NCBI GenBank assembly: GCA_964553535.1
Contig: CAZKLK010000050.1
Coordinates: 1-11,787 of the forward strand
Length of the DNA: 11,787 bases
DNA from: JALHSV01 sp964553535
GTDB taxonomy: Bacteria > Nitrospirota > Thermodesulfovibrionia > Thermodesulfovibrionales > SM23-35
Direction: 5' to 3'
Each line of letters starts with the position of its first letter. Positions within the stretch are counted from its first letter, which is position 1. Below, one piece after another: positions 1 to 7,611 of this stretch. The position numbers and the translations under genes are program-made. The notes beneath the pieces are model-generated. The model ran no database searches. It worked only from the letters and a program-made list of their open reading frames with translations, and was not told where the DNA came from.

Positions 1-36
1 CTTTTAATTCTTAACGGACAAATTTGCACAAAATAG

Positions 37-66
37 TTGACACTATCCAATTCGAAGCCTTATACT
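37..66 (+). promoter_or_regulatory. sigma70-type promoter of the carboxylase operon
   Basis: A perfect -35 hexamer TTGACA lies at 37-42 and a 5-of-6 -10 hexamer TATACT at 61-66, separated by 18 bases. A-rich sequence just upstream (about 20-35) could act as an UP element. Transcription would be expected to begin around 73-76, only about 4-7 bases before the ATG at 80. The mRNA would thus be leaderless or nearly so, and no Shine-Dalgarno sequence is visible before that ATG. The hexamers are seen directly; promoter activity is inferred. Confidence 0.6.
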
Positions 67-79
67 TGACCTTCAACCT

Positions 80-1537
80 ATGGGCAGAGAAATAAAAAAG
101 ATACTCATTGCGAACCGCGGGGTGACCGCGGTCAGAATAATGCATACCTGCAGAGACAGGAAGATTCCCACCGCCGCTGTATACAGCACGCCTGACCGGC
201 TTGCTCACCATGTATTTATGGCCGATTCCGCAGTGCATATCGGAGAAGCGCCGCCGATCGAATCATACCTGAACATGGAAAATATGATTGCGGCCGCGGT
301 TGAGAGCAAATGCGACGCCATTCATCCCGGGTGGGGATTCCTTGCGGAGAACCACAGGTTTGCGCAGATGGTCATGGATGCGGGTTTGCGGTGGATAGGC
401 CCGCCGCCGAAGGTCATTGCGGCTCTCGGGGACAAGGTGCAGGCGAAGCACCTTGCGCAAAAGGCAAATGTACCGACCATCCCCGGCGTCCTTGATGTCA
501 CAAGCGCCGACCAGATCAAAAACTGGATGAAGCACGACAAGGTGAATTTCCCGATCATGATAAAGGCAGTCGCGGGCGGGGGCGGCAAGGGAATGGTCAA
601 GGTGGAAAATAAGGATCAGATCGCCCAGTTCCTCTCTCAGGCCCGCTCTGAAGCCCTGAAGTCCTTCGGGGATGACAGGGTTATGGTCGAAAAGTATGTG
701 GAACGCGGCAGGCATATAGAGGTTCAGATTGTGGGCGACGAGGACGGGAACATAGTTCATCTCTATGAGAGGGAATGCACCATTCAAAGAAGGAATCAGA
801 AAATAATCGAGGAAGCCCCGTCGCCTTCCCTGGATGATGACCTGAGGCGCGAAATCTGCTTTACCGCCACGCGCCTTATGCGCGAGATAGGATACACGTC
901 GGCGGGAACCGTCGAGTTTATTTTTGATTCCACTACGAAAAAGTATTATTTCCTTGAGGTTAATACCCGCCTGCAGGTTGAGCACGGCGTTACCGAACTG
1001 ATAACGGGACTGGACATAGTGGGAATTATGATCGATGTGGCGCTGGGGAAGACGCTTCCGTTCAAACAGGCCGACATTCATCCGAACAGATGGGCGCTCG
1101 AGGTGCGTCTGAATGCGGAGGATCCGAGGACTTTCAGTCCGTCCTTCGGGACGATTACACGGCTGCAGGTGCCGCAGGGGCCCGGTGTAAGGGTTGCCTC
1201 GGGAGTTTACGAGGGGGCTGACATCCCGCCTTATTACGACTCGCTTTTCATGCTTCTGATAACCGCAGGCGCCGACCGGGCGGATGCGATACGGGTTATG
1301 GACAGGGCGCTGAGCCGGAACCTCCGGGTTGAGGGAGTGAAGACCCTTGCGCCCATGCTTTTGAGCATCATCAGACATCCTGCATTCAAAGCAGGAGAGT
1401 TTTCCACGCGGTTCATAGAGGAGAACATGGAAAATCTGATTTCCATGTTCAAGGAGAAGAACAGCGAGGACGAGGTCCTGAAGATCGCGCGTTATGTCGC
1501 CGAAATATCCGCTTTAGGCCCCCGGCCGTGGATGTGA
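80..1537 (+). CDS. pycA: biotin carboxylase subunit of a two-subunit (pyruvate) carboxylase
   Basis: ATP-dependent carboxylation of the biotin carried by the partner protein, in the cytoplasm. The 485-residue protein has the family order: N-terminal pre-ATP-grasp fold (ILIANRG, 9-14), ATP-grasp domain with the glycine loop GGGGKGM (166-172) and Lys162, then the active-site strand EVNTRLQVEH (293-302) holding the Glu, Asn, Arg and Glu that bind metal, bicarbonate and biotin, and the C-terminal domain with RLNAEDP (343-349). It is about 35 residues longer than E. coli AccC at the C-terminus. Two usually conserved spots differ: NRGVTA replaces NRGEIA, and RRNQK replaces RRHQK (Asn239). The start at 80 is set by the family N-terminus; it lacks a ribosome binding site and sits just after a promoter. 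The partner gene follows after 16 bases, which favours a PycA/PycB-type enzyme over the acetyl-CoA carboxylase subunit AccC. The biochemical class is secure; the acceptor substrate depends on the partner. Confidence 0.9.
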   Translation: MGREIKKILIANRGVTAVRIMHTCRDRKIPTAAVYSTPDRLAHHVFMADSAVHIGEAPPIESYLNMENMIAAAVESKCDAIHPGWGFLAENHRFAQMVMDAGLRWIGPPPKVIAALGDKVQAKHLAQKANVPTIPGVLDVTSADQIKNWMKHDKVNFPIMIKAVAGGGGKGMVKVENKDQIAQFLSQARSEALKSFGDDRVMVEKYVERGRHIEVQIVGDEDGNIVHLYERECTIQRRNQKIIEEAPSPSLDDDLRREICFTATRLMREIGYTSAGTVEFIFDSTTKKYYFLEVNTRLQVEHGVTELITGLDIVGIMIDVALGKTLPFKQADIHPNRWALEVRLNAEDPRTFSPSFGTITRLQVPQGPGVRVASGVYEGADIPPYYDSLFMLLITAGADRADAIRVMDRALSRNLRVEGVKTLAPMLLSIIRHPAFKAGEFSTRFIEENMENLISMFKEKNSEDEVLKIARYVAEISALGPRPWM

Positions 1538-1553
1538 GGGGTATTTTCCCAGT

Positions 1554-3575
1554 ATGAAGAACAGCTATGTTTTTGCGAAGCCCGGGATGTCTCCGCGGGA
1601 GATTGTCAAGGCCATCCGTTCGCTGAAGGGAGTGTGCTTCACTTCAGTCGGCATGCGCGATTCGGGGCAGTCCGATTTCAAGAACAGGCATCGCATCTAT
1701 GATCTTGCGACCCTTGCCCCGTATTACAACAAAATGGGGCTGTTCAGTTCCGAGTGTCACGGCGGAGCGCGCTGGCATGTCGGGGTCATGAACAGGAGGG
1801 AGAGTCCTTTTGAAGAGATAGAGATGCTGAGGCAGCACATGCCGGATGTCCTTCTCCAGACTCTTATCCGCGAGACGAACATGTGGGGATACAGGCCGTA
1901 TCCGAAAAATGTTATCGAGCATGTTGTTTCGCAGGTCGATATCGATGTATGGCGGTGCTTTTCCTTTCTCAATGACGTTAGAAACATGCGCGCGGTTGCG
2001 GAAGTGATAATGAAAAGGGGAAGGCTGTTCGAGCCGGCTGTATCTTTTACGATGGCCGGCTGGGCAACGGACGAGTATTATCTCGGGGTGCTGAAGGATA
2101 TTGTTGACCTTTGCGGCGGCATTGATGAAATAGTCTTTTGCATTAAAGATATGGCGGGGGTTGGCAGTGTCAGGCGCGTCGGCAGCCTGATCGACTCGAT
2201 GATGCAGAAATATCCGGAACTGATTGTGCATTACCACAGGCATATCACTGACGGTCTCGCAATGCCCGCTCTTCTTGCCGCGGCGAAGGCGGGCGCGAAA
2301 ATTATCGACGTGCAGGAGGACTCGCTCGTCAGATTTTACGGGCATTCGCCGATTCTTGGCGTACATGCGTATTTTGAGGAATCCGGCATGCCGGTGCACC
2401 TCAACAGGGCCGAGGCAGAGGCGGCGGTGCAGAAGGTGCGCGAGTGGATCAACCGCTATGATTGGGCTGAATCGCCGTTTAAGGGTCTCGATCACACTGT
2501 CACCGTGCATAAGATGCCGGGAGGGGCTTTCCCGAGCTCTTTCGAACAGGCGCAAAAGGGAGGATTTCTCAACTATATGCCGGCCATCCTGAAAGTAATG
2601 TCGCTCTACAATACTTTCATTCATTATTTCGACGTGACTCCGGGGTCGCAGATTACCTGGGTGACCTGCAGCGGGATCGTGAACAAGTACGCCAAGGCCA
2701 AGGGTGAAGCCGGCGTAAGGCACCTGATAAAGCTTCTGACGAAATTCGTTGAGGAGAATCGCCTGAGCTTTGAGTCTATGAGCGCTGATGAACAGGAGGA
2801 GCTGCTGGCATTGTTTAGAAACGCTCCGGGAGACTTCAAGAACCTTATCCTCGGGCATTACGGCAAACTGCCGATGGGGTGGCCTCCGGACTGGGTTTAC
2901 AAAAGCGCGTTCGGCGATGAATGGGAGAAAAAAATCGGTGAACGCACCGAAATGTCACCGCTTGATTCGATAGGGGACGATGACCTCGACAAGCTCAGGC
3001 GGGAGCTGTCGGGCCATATAGGAAGGAATCCGACCGAAGAGGAATTTATCCTTTTTCTGATGCACCCGAAGGACGCTGTTGAGATGATCCATTTCAGGGA
3101 CAAATACGGGGAAGCGCCAATTGTCCTTCCGACCGACGTCTGGAGGAACGGGCTAAAGAATCCCGGCGATAAGGTCGATTTTGATCTCTGGGGGAAACCT
3201 TACAGCATTGAGCTTGTTTCTGTGGGATCGGAGCATGAAGGACTGATTCATGTCGTGATGCGCGTGAATAACAAGACACGGGTTTATACGGTTGAGACGC
3301 CCAGGGCAAAAAAGGCCGAGATCAGGATGGCTAAGGCCATGAATGAAATCGGAGCGCCGATCAACGGAAATATATGGAGGATCGGCAACCCTCAGCGCGG
3401 CGGGCTTAAGGTCGGCGACATTGTCCATAAAGACGAGGAGATCGCAAATCTTGAGGCGATGAAAATGGAAAACGCAATCCTTGCGCCGTTTGATGCGCAG
3501 ATAACGGAGATCTGCGTGAAACTCAACAGTTTTGTCGTTGAAGGTCAGGTCATCTTTAGCCTCGAAAAGACATAG
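1554..3575 (+). CDS. pycB: carboxyltransferase plus biotin-carrier subunit, pyruvate carboxylase B / oxaloacetate decarboxylase alpha type
   Basis: Moves the carboxyl group from biotin to a keto-acid acceptor, most likely pyruvate giving oxaloacetate. Domains of the 673-residue protein: TIM-barrel carboxyltransferase about 25-300; conserved carboxylase (PYC_OADA) domain about 340-580, recognisable from VTPGSQ, GWPPDW and GRNPTEEE; biotin-carrier domain about 597-673 with EAMKMEN, where Lys637 is the biotinylation site 36 residues from the C-terminus, as usual. Metal and substrate residues visible are Asp36, Gln39, the lysine in IKDMAG (Lys198), the HYHRH cluster (226-230), and Arg106 with Tyr113, the spacing of the pyruvate-binding pair. 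The MPGG loop at 321-324 continues AFPSS where the family has a threonine (QYTNL type), so Pro327 replaces a catalytic residue. A GAGGGG ribosome site overlaps the stop of the upstream gene, about 12 bases before the ATG. No membrane partner of a decarboxylase pump is present. Alternatives are 2-oxoglutarate carboxylase or another acceptor. Confidence 0.82.
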   Translation: MKNSYVFAKPGMSPREIVKAIRSLKGVCFTSVGMRDSGQSDFKNRHRIYDLATLAPYYNKMGLFSSECHGGARWHVGVMNRRESPFEEIEMLRQHMPDVLLQTLIRETNMWGYRPYPKNVIEHVVSQVDIDVWRCFSFLNDVRNMRAVAEVIMKRGRLFEPAVSFTMAGWATDEYYLGVLKDIVDLCGGIDEIVFCIKDMAGVGSVRRVGSLIDSMMQKYPELIVHYHRHITDGLAMPALLAAAKAGAKIIDVQEDSLVRFYGHSPILGVHAYFEESGMPVHLNRAEAEAAVQKVREWINRYDWAESPFKGLDHTVTVHKMPGGAFPSSFEQAQKGGFLNYMPAILKVMSLYNTFIHYFDVTPGSQITWVTCSGIVNKYAKAKGEAGVRHLIKLLTKFVEENRLSFESMSADEQEELLALFRNAPGDFKNLILGHYGKLPMGWPPDWVYKSAFGDEWEKKIGERTEMSPLDSIGDDDLDKLRRELSGHIGRNPTEEEFILFLMHPKDAVEMIHFRDKYGEAPIVLPTDVWRNGLKNPGDKVDFDLWGKPYSIELVSVGSEHEGLIHVVMRVNNKTRVYTVETPRAKKAEIRMAKAMNEIGAPINGNIWRIGNPQRGGLKVGDIVHKDEEIANLEAMKMENAILAPFDAQITEICVKLNSFVVEGQVIFSLEKT

Positions 3576-3588
3576 CGCCCTGTGAGAT

Positions 3589-3624
3589 CGGGATTCTACG
3601 CGTGACGCGATTCCGACGATCCCG
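3589..3624. repeat. imperfect inverted repeat at the convergent gene junction
   Basis: CGGGAT at 3589-3594 pairs with ATCCCG at 3619-3624, and inside lies a second small stem, CGCG-TGA-CGCG. It begins 13 bases after the stop of the plus-strand carboxyltransferase gene and covers the last codons of the minus-strand kinase gene, the place where a shared terminator would be expected. No T-run follows on either strand, so a classical intrinsic terminator is not supported. Confidence 0.3.
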
Positions 3625-4999
3625 GAATGATAAAGTAAAAGTTATTTCCGTATTGCGTGGGTTCGTAGCCCGCTGTCCCGCCATGTATCTCAACTGCATT
3701 TTTGATGAACGTAAGCCCGTGCCCGGTGCCGGGCTTGCTCAATGAGCTCTTTGCCCGGTAGCCTTCTTCGAAAATAATGCCTTGTTCATCGGGCGGGATA
3801 TGGCGGCCGGTGCTGAATACGTTGTACTTGACGCCGTCCCGGTCCGGCCCGAAGAAGTTTTTCAAACGCTCGCGGCCGTATGATATATATTTCCTGCGTT
3901 CGCCCGACTCGGTAACAATCTCTTCGGTGTATTTCAGCGCGTTCGAGAAGAAATTCGCAAACACCTGCGCTATCAATCCGACATCCACGACATCAATAAT
4001 ATCTTCATCGGGTATGCCGCTCAGTCGGTCGTCTATAACTATGCCAGCCCTCTTAAACTGTTCCTTGTACCGCTCCAGTTGCGGCTGAACCACGTCCCTC
4101 TTCATATTGCATGCCTTTGTGCGGAGCGTCAGTTTTCCCTGATCGAAGTGATCCCTGCGGAACAGTGTTTCAAGGAAGAGGCTCATGTTCCTGTAGTGTT
4201 TCTCTATGTTCTGAAGCTCCTCGGTCAGCCCCGCATTGACTTCCTTCATTTCCCTCAATAAATCATGAAGCGCGTTGCCGGGAGGCTGGTTCTGGACGCT
4301 CTCCTGAGCGAGAAGGCTTTCCAGTTCAATGTTCTTGGAGATTTTTCCCTTTAGTCTCCGAAGGAACAATTTATAGATCATGTTCGGAACGATGACGTTG
4401 TGTTCGATGTCGGCGACAAGGGTGCGGATGAATTTCAGATGCTCGATATTTTTCTCGGCAATGAATTTATTATGAAGGTTGAAGCCGATGCGGTTGGCGT
4501 ATTTCTCGAAAAAAAGCTCATTGCGCCCGTTGCGTCCCGAAACTGGAAAGACCTCAAGAAAGCCCATGATGTTGTTTCGGCCGTGAGAGGGCGGATGCAG
4601 TTGATCTGCAAATGCCTGTTTCCCGCGTATGGAAAATATGAGACCCTCGTTCGTATGACGAGGAAGTTCGGACGGTTCCAGTTCTTCCGGCAAATAGATC
4701 CCGACGTTTTCGTCTGCCGGATCAGTTCTTGCGATCAGGCGGAGGGCGTTCGATCCGGAATCCCTGAGATAAAGACGGGAATCGAGGCCGAAAAAACTTT
4801 TGGGAATGGCAACGCACAGATGGTAGTATTCTTCGAGATCGTCAAATTCCTGAGCCAGATCGAAGAAGGTCATCATTGCGCAATATTCAAGCCGGGAAAA
4901 ATTATAGCGGTCGTAGGCCCCCTTTTTGATTTCTATTCTGTCCAGTATGCTTTTGAGCGTTATCATGCCATAACTTATGCGGCGCCACGGAATGTTCAA
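3596..4999 (-). CDS. soluble orphan sensor histidine kinase
   Basis: Probable cytoplasmic signalling kinase of 467 residues with no membrane segment. Residues about 45-180 have the look of a GAF-like sensor region, but the ligand is unknown. The phosphoacceptor candidate is His200 in DIEHNVIVPN, a divergent H-box that keeps the downstream proline. A helical stretch (about 205-290) leads to the HATPase domain: N-box NFFSNALKYT (349-358) and glycine-rich G2 box GTGHGL (424-429) are canonical, while the G1 box reads FSTGRHIPP (395-403) without the usual Asp. No response regulator gene is adjacent. The longest reading frame begins with TTG at 4999; an ATG at 4966 (residue 12) is equally possible, and neither has a ribosome binding site. 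The gene follows ctpA after 109 bases on the same strand and converges on the carboxylase operon. Kinase fold is confident; activity and signal are not known. Confidence 0.78.
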   Translation of the reverse strand: MNIPWRRISYGMITLKSILDRIEIKKGAYDRYNFSRLEYCAMMTFFDLAQEFDDLEEYYHLCVAIPKSFFGLDSRLYLRDSGSNALRLIARTDPADENVGIYLPEELEPSELPRHTNEGLIFSIRGKQAFADQLHPPSHGRNNIMGFLEVFPVSGRNGRNELFFEKYANRIGFNLHNKFIAEKNIEHLKFIRTLVADIEHNVIVPNMIYKLFLRRLKGKISKNIELESLLAQESVQNQPPGNALHDLLREMKEVNAGLTEELQNIEKHYRNMSLFLETLFRRDHFDQGKLTLRTKACNMKRDVVQPQLERYKEQFKRAGIVIDDRLSGIPDEDIIDVVDVGLIAQVFANFFSNALKYTEEIVTESGERRKYISYGRERLKNFFGPDRDGVKYNVFSTGRHIPPDEQGIIFEEGYRAKSSLSKPGTGHGLTFIKNAVEIHGGTAGYEPTQYGNNFYFIIPGSSESRHA

Positions 5000-5108
5000 A
5001 AAAGCCTGCAGGCGCCGGGTCAGGAATCCAGCGCCCTGAGAACAATGTGTTCAGCGGCTATAGCGACATTGAAAGCGATGCGCGAACCAAGTTGCCTGCC
5101 GTCATTTC

Positions 5109-6422
5109 TCAGGATGCTTTCGGCAGTTCCTTGAAGACCTTCCACGTCTTCAGAATGTCAATCGCCCTTTGAAGCTGAACGTCATTCTTCTCGTCCATCT
5201 CGATCGGCATTACTTCCTCAGGATCTAATGGCTTCTCTTCCATTTCTTCGCTGTTTCTGAAATGCCGTTCAAGATCCCTTTCCCTTATGACAGGGCGCCC
5301 CTTTTCGCCGTTCTTCAGTTCTGCCTTGACCAGGATGTCAGGGGTGATGCCCGTAGCCTGGATTGACACTCCTTTCGGCGTATAGTATTTTGCGGTTGTA
5401 AGCCTCAACGCCGACCCGTCGCTCAGAGGCACCACGGACTGGACAGAGCCTTTTCCGAAAGTCGGGGAACCGACTACGACTGCCCGGTTCCAGTCCTTCA
5501 GGGCGCCTGCGACAATTTCCGAAGCGCTTGCGCTGCCCTGATTGACGATAACCACCATCGGGATAACGTAGTTCCCGTTGCTCCTGTTGCTGCGGTATTC
5601 GATTTTTTCACCCTTTTTATCCTTGATGAATACCACCAGCCTGCCCGGCGACAGAAAATGGCTTGAGACGTCAATCGCGCTGTTGAGAAGACCTCCCGGA
5701 TTATTCCTGAGGTCCAGAACCAGCGAATTGACATTGCCCTTGAGCAGTTTTTCCATAGTCTGCCCGAGATCGGAGGAAGTCTGCTCCTGAAACTGGTTTA
5801 TCTTGACGTATCCTATGCCGTCATCGAGCATCTTTGACCGGACGCTCCTGATTTTGATCACTTCGCGCGTAATCGTAAAATCCCGCGTTTCCTTCCAGCC
5901 CTCCCTGAATATGGTTATTTTGACCGTCGATGCAGGAACTCCTCTCATTTTGCTGACCGCGTCCTGAAGGCTCATGTTCTTCGTAAAATCATTGTTGATC
6001 TTGACGATCTTGTCGCCGGCCATTATGCCCGCCTTGTGCGCGGGGGTGTCCTCAATCGGGGCGATAACCGTGAGCATTCCTTCCTTGAGCCCGATCTGAA
6101 TCCCGATGCCGCCGAACTCTCCCTTGGTGTCCACTTGCATCTCTTTGTATTGTTCGGGGGTCATAAAGGAGGAATGCGGGTCGAGAGAGCCTATCATGCC
6201 TTTGAGGGATCCGTAGATGAGTTCCTTCGGATTTAGTTCCTCCACATAATTCTTTCTGACAAGCGACACGGCCTCTGAGAAGAGCTTCAGTTCGCTGTAA
6301 ATGTCGCCCTCGGCGTTGACATAAGAGACCGTCAGCCTCCCGACCGATATGCCCGCGGCAACGGTTGCGCAAATGAGAATAATAATCAGTATTGTTTTTT
6401 TGTTCATTAACCTTTTTGCCAT
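5109..6422 (-). CDS. ctpA: C-terminal processing peptidase, family S41, with PDZ domain
   Basis: Periplasmic serine protease of 437 residues, held by an N-terminal hydrophobic anchor (about 10-28, after a Lys/Arg-rich start). The PDZ domain spans roughly 100-170 (GGIGIQIG at 104-111, then AGIMAGDKI). The protease core carries the LRNNPGG strand and the signature GSASASE, where Ser299 is the nucleophile; Lys324 in TFGKG is the general base exactly 25 residues later, the spacing in E. coli Prc, and Gln328 completes the triad seen in CtpB-type enzymes. An acidic tail follows (about 380-437). A strong GGAGGT site lies 9 bases before the ATG and fixes the start. Only 19 bases separate it from envC. 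Family members trim or degrade envelope proteins, including cell-wall hydrolases (Prc with NlpI in E. coli, CtpA in Pseudomonas), which fits the FtsEX-EnvC context; the actual substrate is inferred, not seen. Confidence 0.93.
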   Translation of the reverse strand: MAKRLMNKKTILIIILICATVAAGISVGRLTVSYVNAEGDIYSELKLFSEAVSLVRKNYVEELNPKELIYGSLKGMIGSLDPHSSFMTPEQYKEMQVDTKGEFGGIGIQIGLKEGMLTVIAPIEDTPAHKAGIMAGDKIVKINNDFTKNMSLQDAVSKMRGVPASTVKITIFREGWKETRDFTITREVIKIRSVRSKMLDDGIGYVKINQFQEQTSSDLGQTMEKLLKGNVNSLVLDLRNNPGGLLNSAIDVSSHFLSPGRLVVFIKDKKGEKIEYRSNRSNGNYVIPMVVIVNQGSASASEIVAGALKDWNRAVVVGSPTFGKGSVQSVVPLSDGSALRLTTAKYYTPKGVSIQATGITPDILVKAELKNGEKGRPVIRERDLERHFRNSEEMEEKPLDPEEVMPIEMDEKNDVQLQRAIDILKTWKVFKELPKAS

Positions 6423-6441
6423 TCGTTTAATACCTCCAAAT

Positions 6442-7611
6442 CTATTTCCTTTTCAGCCATTGCATTGGATTAAGGGGCTTCCCTTTATACCGCAGCTCAA
6501 AGTACAGACCCGGCAGATCAACGAGGCCGGAATTCCCTACCCGTCCTATTATCTGCTTTTCCTTTATTATATCCCCAACACCCGTAAAAATCTCCGACAA
6601 ACTGCCGTAAAGCGAATGATAGCCTTCCCCATGATTTATTATAACGAGCTGCCCGTACCCCTTAAACCATTCAGCAAAGACAACTTTGCCCTCGTGCACG
6701 GCCCTTGCCCCGGAATCGGCATGAGATTCAATGAAAGTTCCGCTCCTGAATACGGGCGTGTTGAACTGTGGATCCTTCTGTGCCCCGTACGGTATGATGA
6801 CTCTTCCGTCAACCGGCCATGGCAGCCTGCCCTTCAGGCCGGCAAACCTGCCGGAAAGCGGCGTCTCGGCCGTTTCGGATTTTCTTATAATCTCGAGGAG
6901 CTTTTTTGATGATTTTTCCATTTCACTGAGCATCTTTGCGTAAGATGATTTTTCTTTTTTCACGGAGGCAAGTGTCGCCTCCTTCTGTTTTCTCGCCAGC
7001 GCAAGCGACGCTTCTTCCGCATGGACCTTGGATTTCTGCGCCATCAGCTCTCTTCTCAGAATCGCGAGCTGTTTTTCCTTTGCCTGCAGGCCGGTCAGTG
7101 TTTCCTGATATGTTCTCATGCGTTTGTGCTCATGGGCGGCTATGTGCTGCAGGCTCTTGCCTGTGCGGATCAACTGCGGGATGTCCTGAGCGCCAAGTAA
7201 AAGAAGAGCGGCATCCGAATTGCGGCCGTACCTGTGAATGGTCCTGAGTTTTCTTTTCATCCATTGCCTGTGGCGTTCGATGGCGCTCATTGAGGCGGAG
7301 ATTTCGCGTTCAACCTGTGATATTCTGACTTCGGTATTCATGAGCCTCGTCCTGTATTTGCGAAGTTCATTGTCTATCGCCTTCATTTGCCGGCTGGCGT
7401 CCTCGATTTCCGAAAGGATTGACGACTCGCGCTTCTTTGCCCGTTCCAGTTTTTCTCTTTGCGTCCTGATCTCGCGCTGAATCTTATTGTATTCACTCTG
7501 CGGCGATGAACCCTCGCAGGTGGAAAAAGGGACGCTGTGGAACAGGAGAAGGAAACAGGAGCAGATGAGCACCCGGCGGGGACTGATTGCGAGTCGCGGA
7601 AGACTGCTCAA
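6442..7611 (-). CDS. envC: EnvC-like murein hydrolase activator (degenerate LytM/M23 domain)
   Basis: Secreted 389-residue protein: signal peptide about 12-32 (RR followed by a hydrophobic core), long coiled coil about 38-245, then a LytM (peptidase M23) domain about 264-389. The zinc-ligand positions of active LytM enzymes are lost: the HxGxD site reads FRSGTFI (288-294), the YxHL site reads SLYGSL (333-338), and the LHFE site reads LYFELR (369-374). The domain closely follows the pattern of E. coli EnvC (FAEW, GYG, SLYG, LYFE, NP..WL). EnvC binds FtsX and activates periplasmic amidases at the septum. The start is a TTG at 7611 that overlaps the ftsX stop (TTGA), preceded by GGAGG 8 bases upstream, which indicates translational coupling. 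The FSTC at the end of the signal peptide is a poor lipobox, so I do not call a lipoprotein. No amidase gene is in the window. Confidence 0.88.
   Translation of the reverse strand: MSSLPRLAISPRRVLICSCFLLLFHSVPFSTCEGSSPQSEYNKIQREIRTQREKLERAKKRESSILSEIEDASRQMKAIDNELRKYRTRLMNTEVRISQVEREISASMSAIERHRQWMKRKLRTIHRYGRNSDAALLLLGAQDIPQLIRTGKSLQHIAAHEHKRMRTYQETLTGLQAKEKQLAILRRELMAQKSKVHAEEASLALARKQKEATLASVKKEKSSYAKMLSEMEKSSKKLLEIIRKSETAETPLSGRFAGLKGRLPWPVDGRVIIPYGAQKDPQFNTPVFRSGTFIESHADSGARAVHEGKVVFAEWFKGYGQLVIINHGEGYHSLYGSLSEIFTGVGDIIKEKQIIGRVGNSGLVDLPGLYFELRYKGKPLNPMQWLKRK

Noticed and set aside
263..1378. Long open frame (371 codons) antisense to the biotin carboxylase gene
   Set aside because: The plus-strand frame is a clear conserved enzyme; the antisense frame has low-complexity, Arg/His/Pro-rich composition typical of the complement of a GC-rich gene and shows no recognisable domain.
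1644..2858. Long open frame (404 codons) antisense to the carboxyltransferase gene
   Set aside because: Same reasoning: it shadows a strongly recognisable gene and has no motifs of its own.
3589..3624. Intrinsic bidirectional terminator between the convergent genes
   Set aside because: Stem is imperfect and no T-run follows on either strand; kept only as an inverted repeat.
4400..5134. Plus-strand open frame of 244 codons across the kinase N-terminal half and the ctpA-kinase gap
   Set aside because: It lies opposite the kinase frame that contains conserved H-box and sensor sequence, and the translated product has no recognisable domain.
7516..7578. Lipoprotein signal in the EnvC-like protein
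   Set aside because: The cysteine is preceded by FST, which does not fit the lipobox pattern (L/V/I at -3, small residue at -1).
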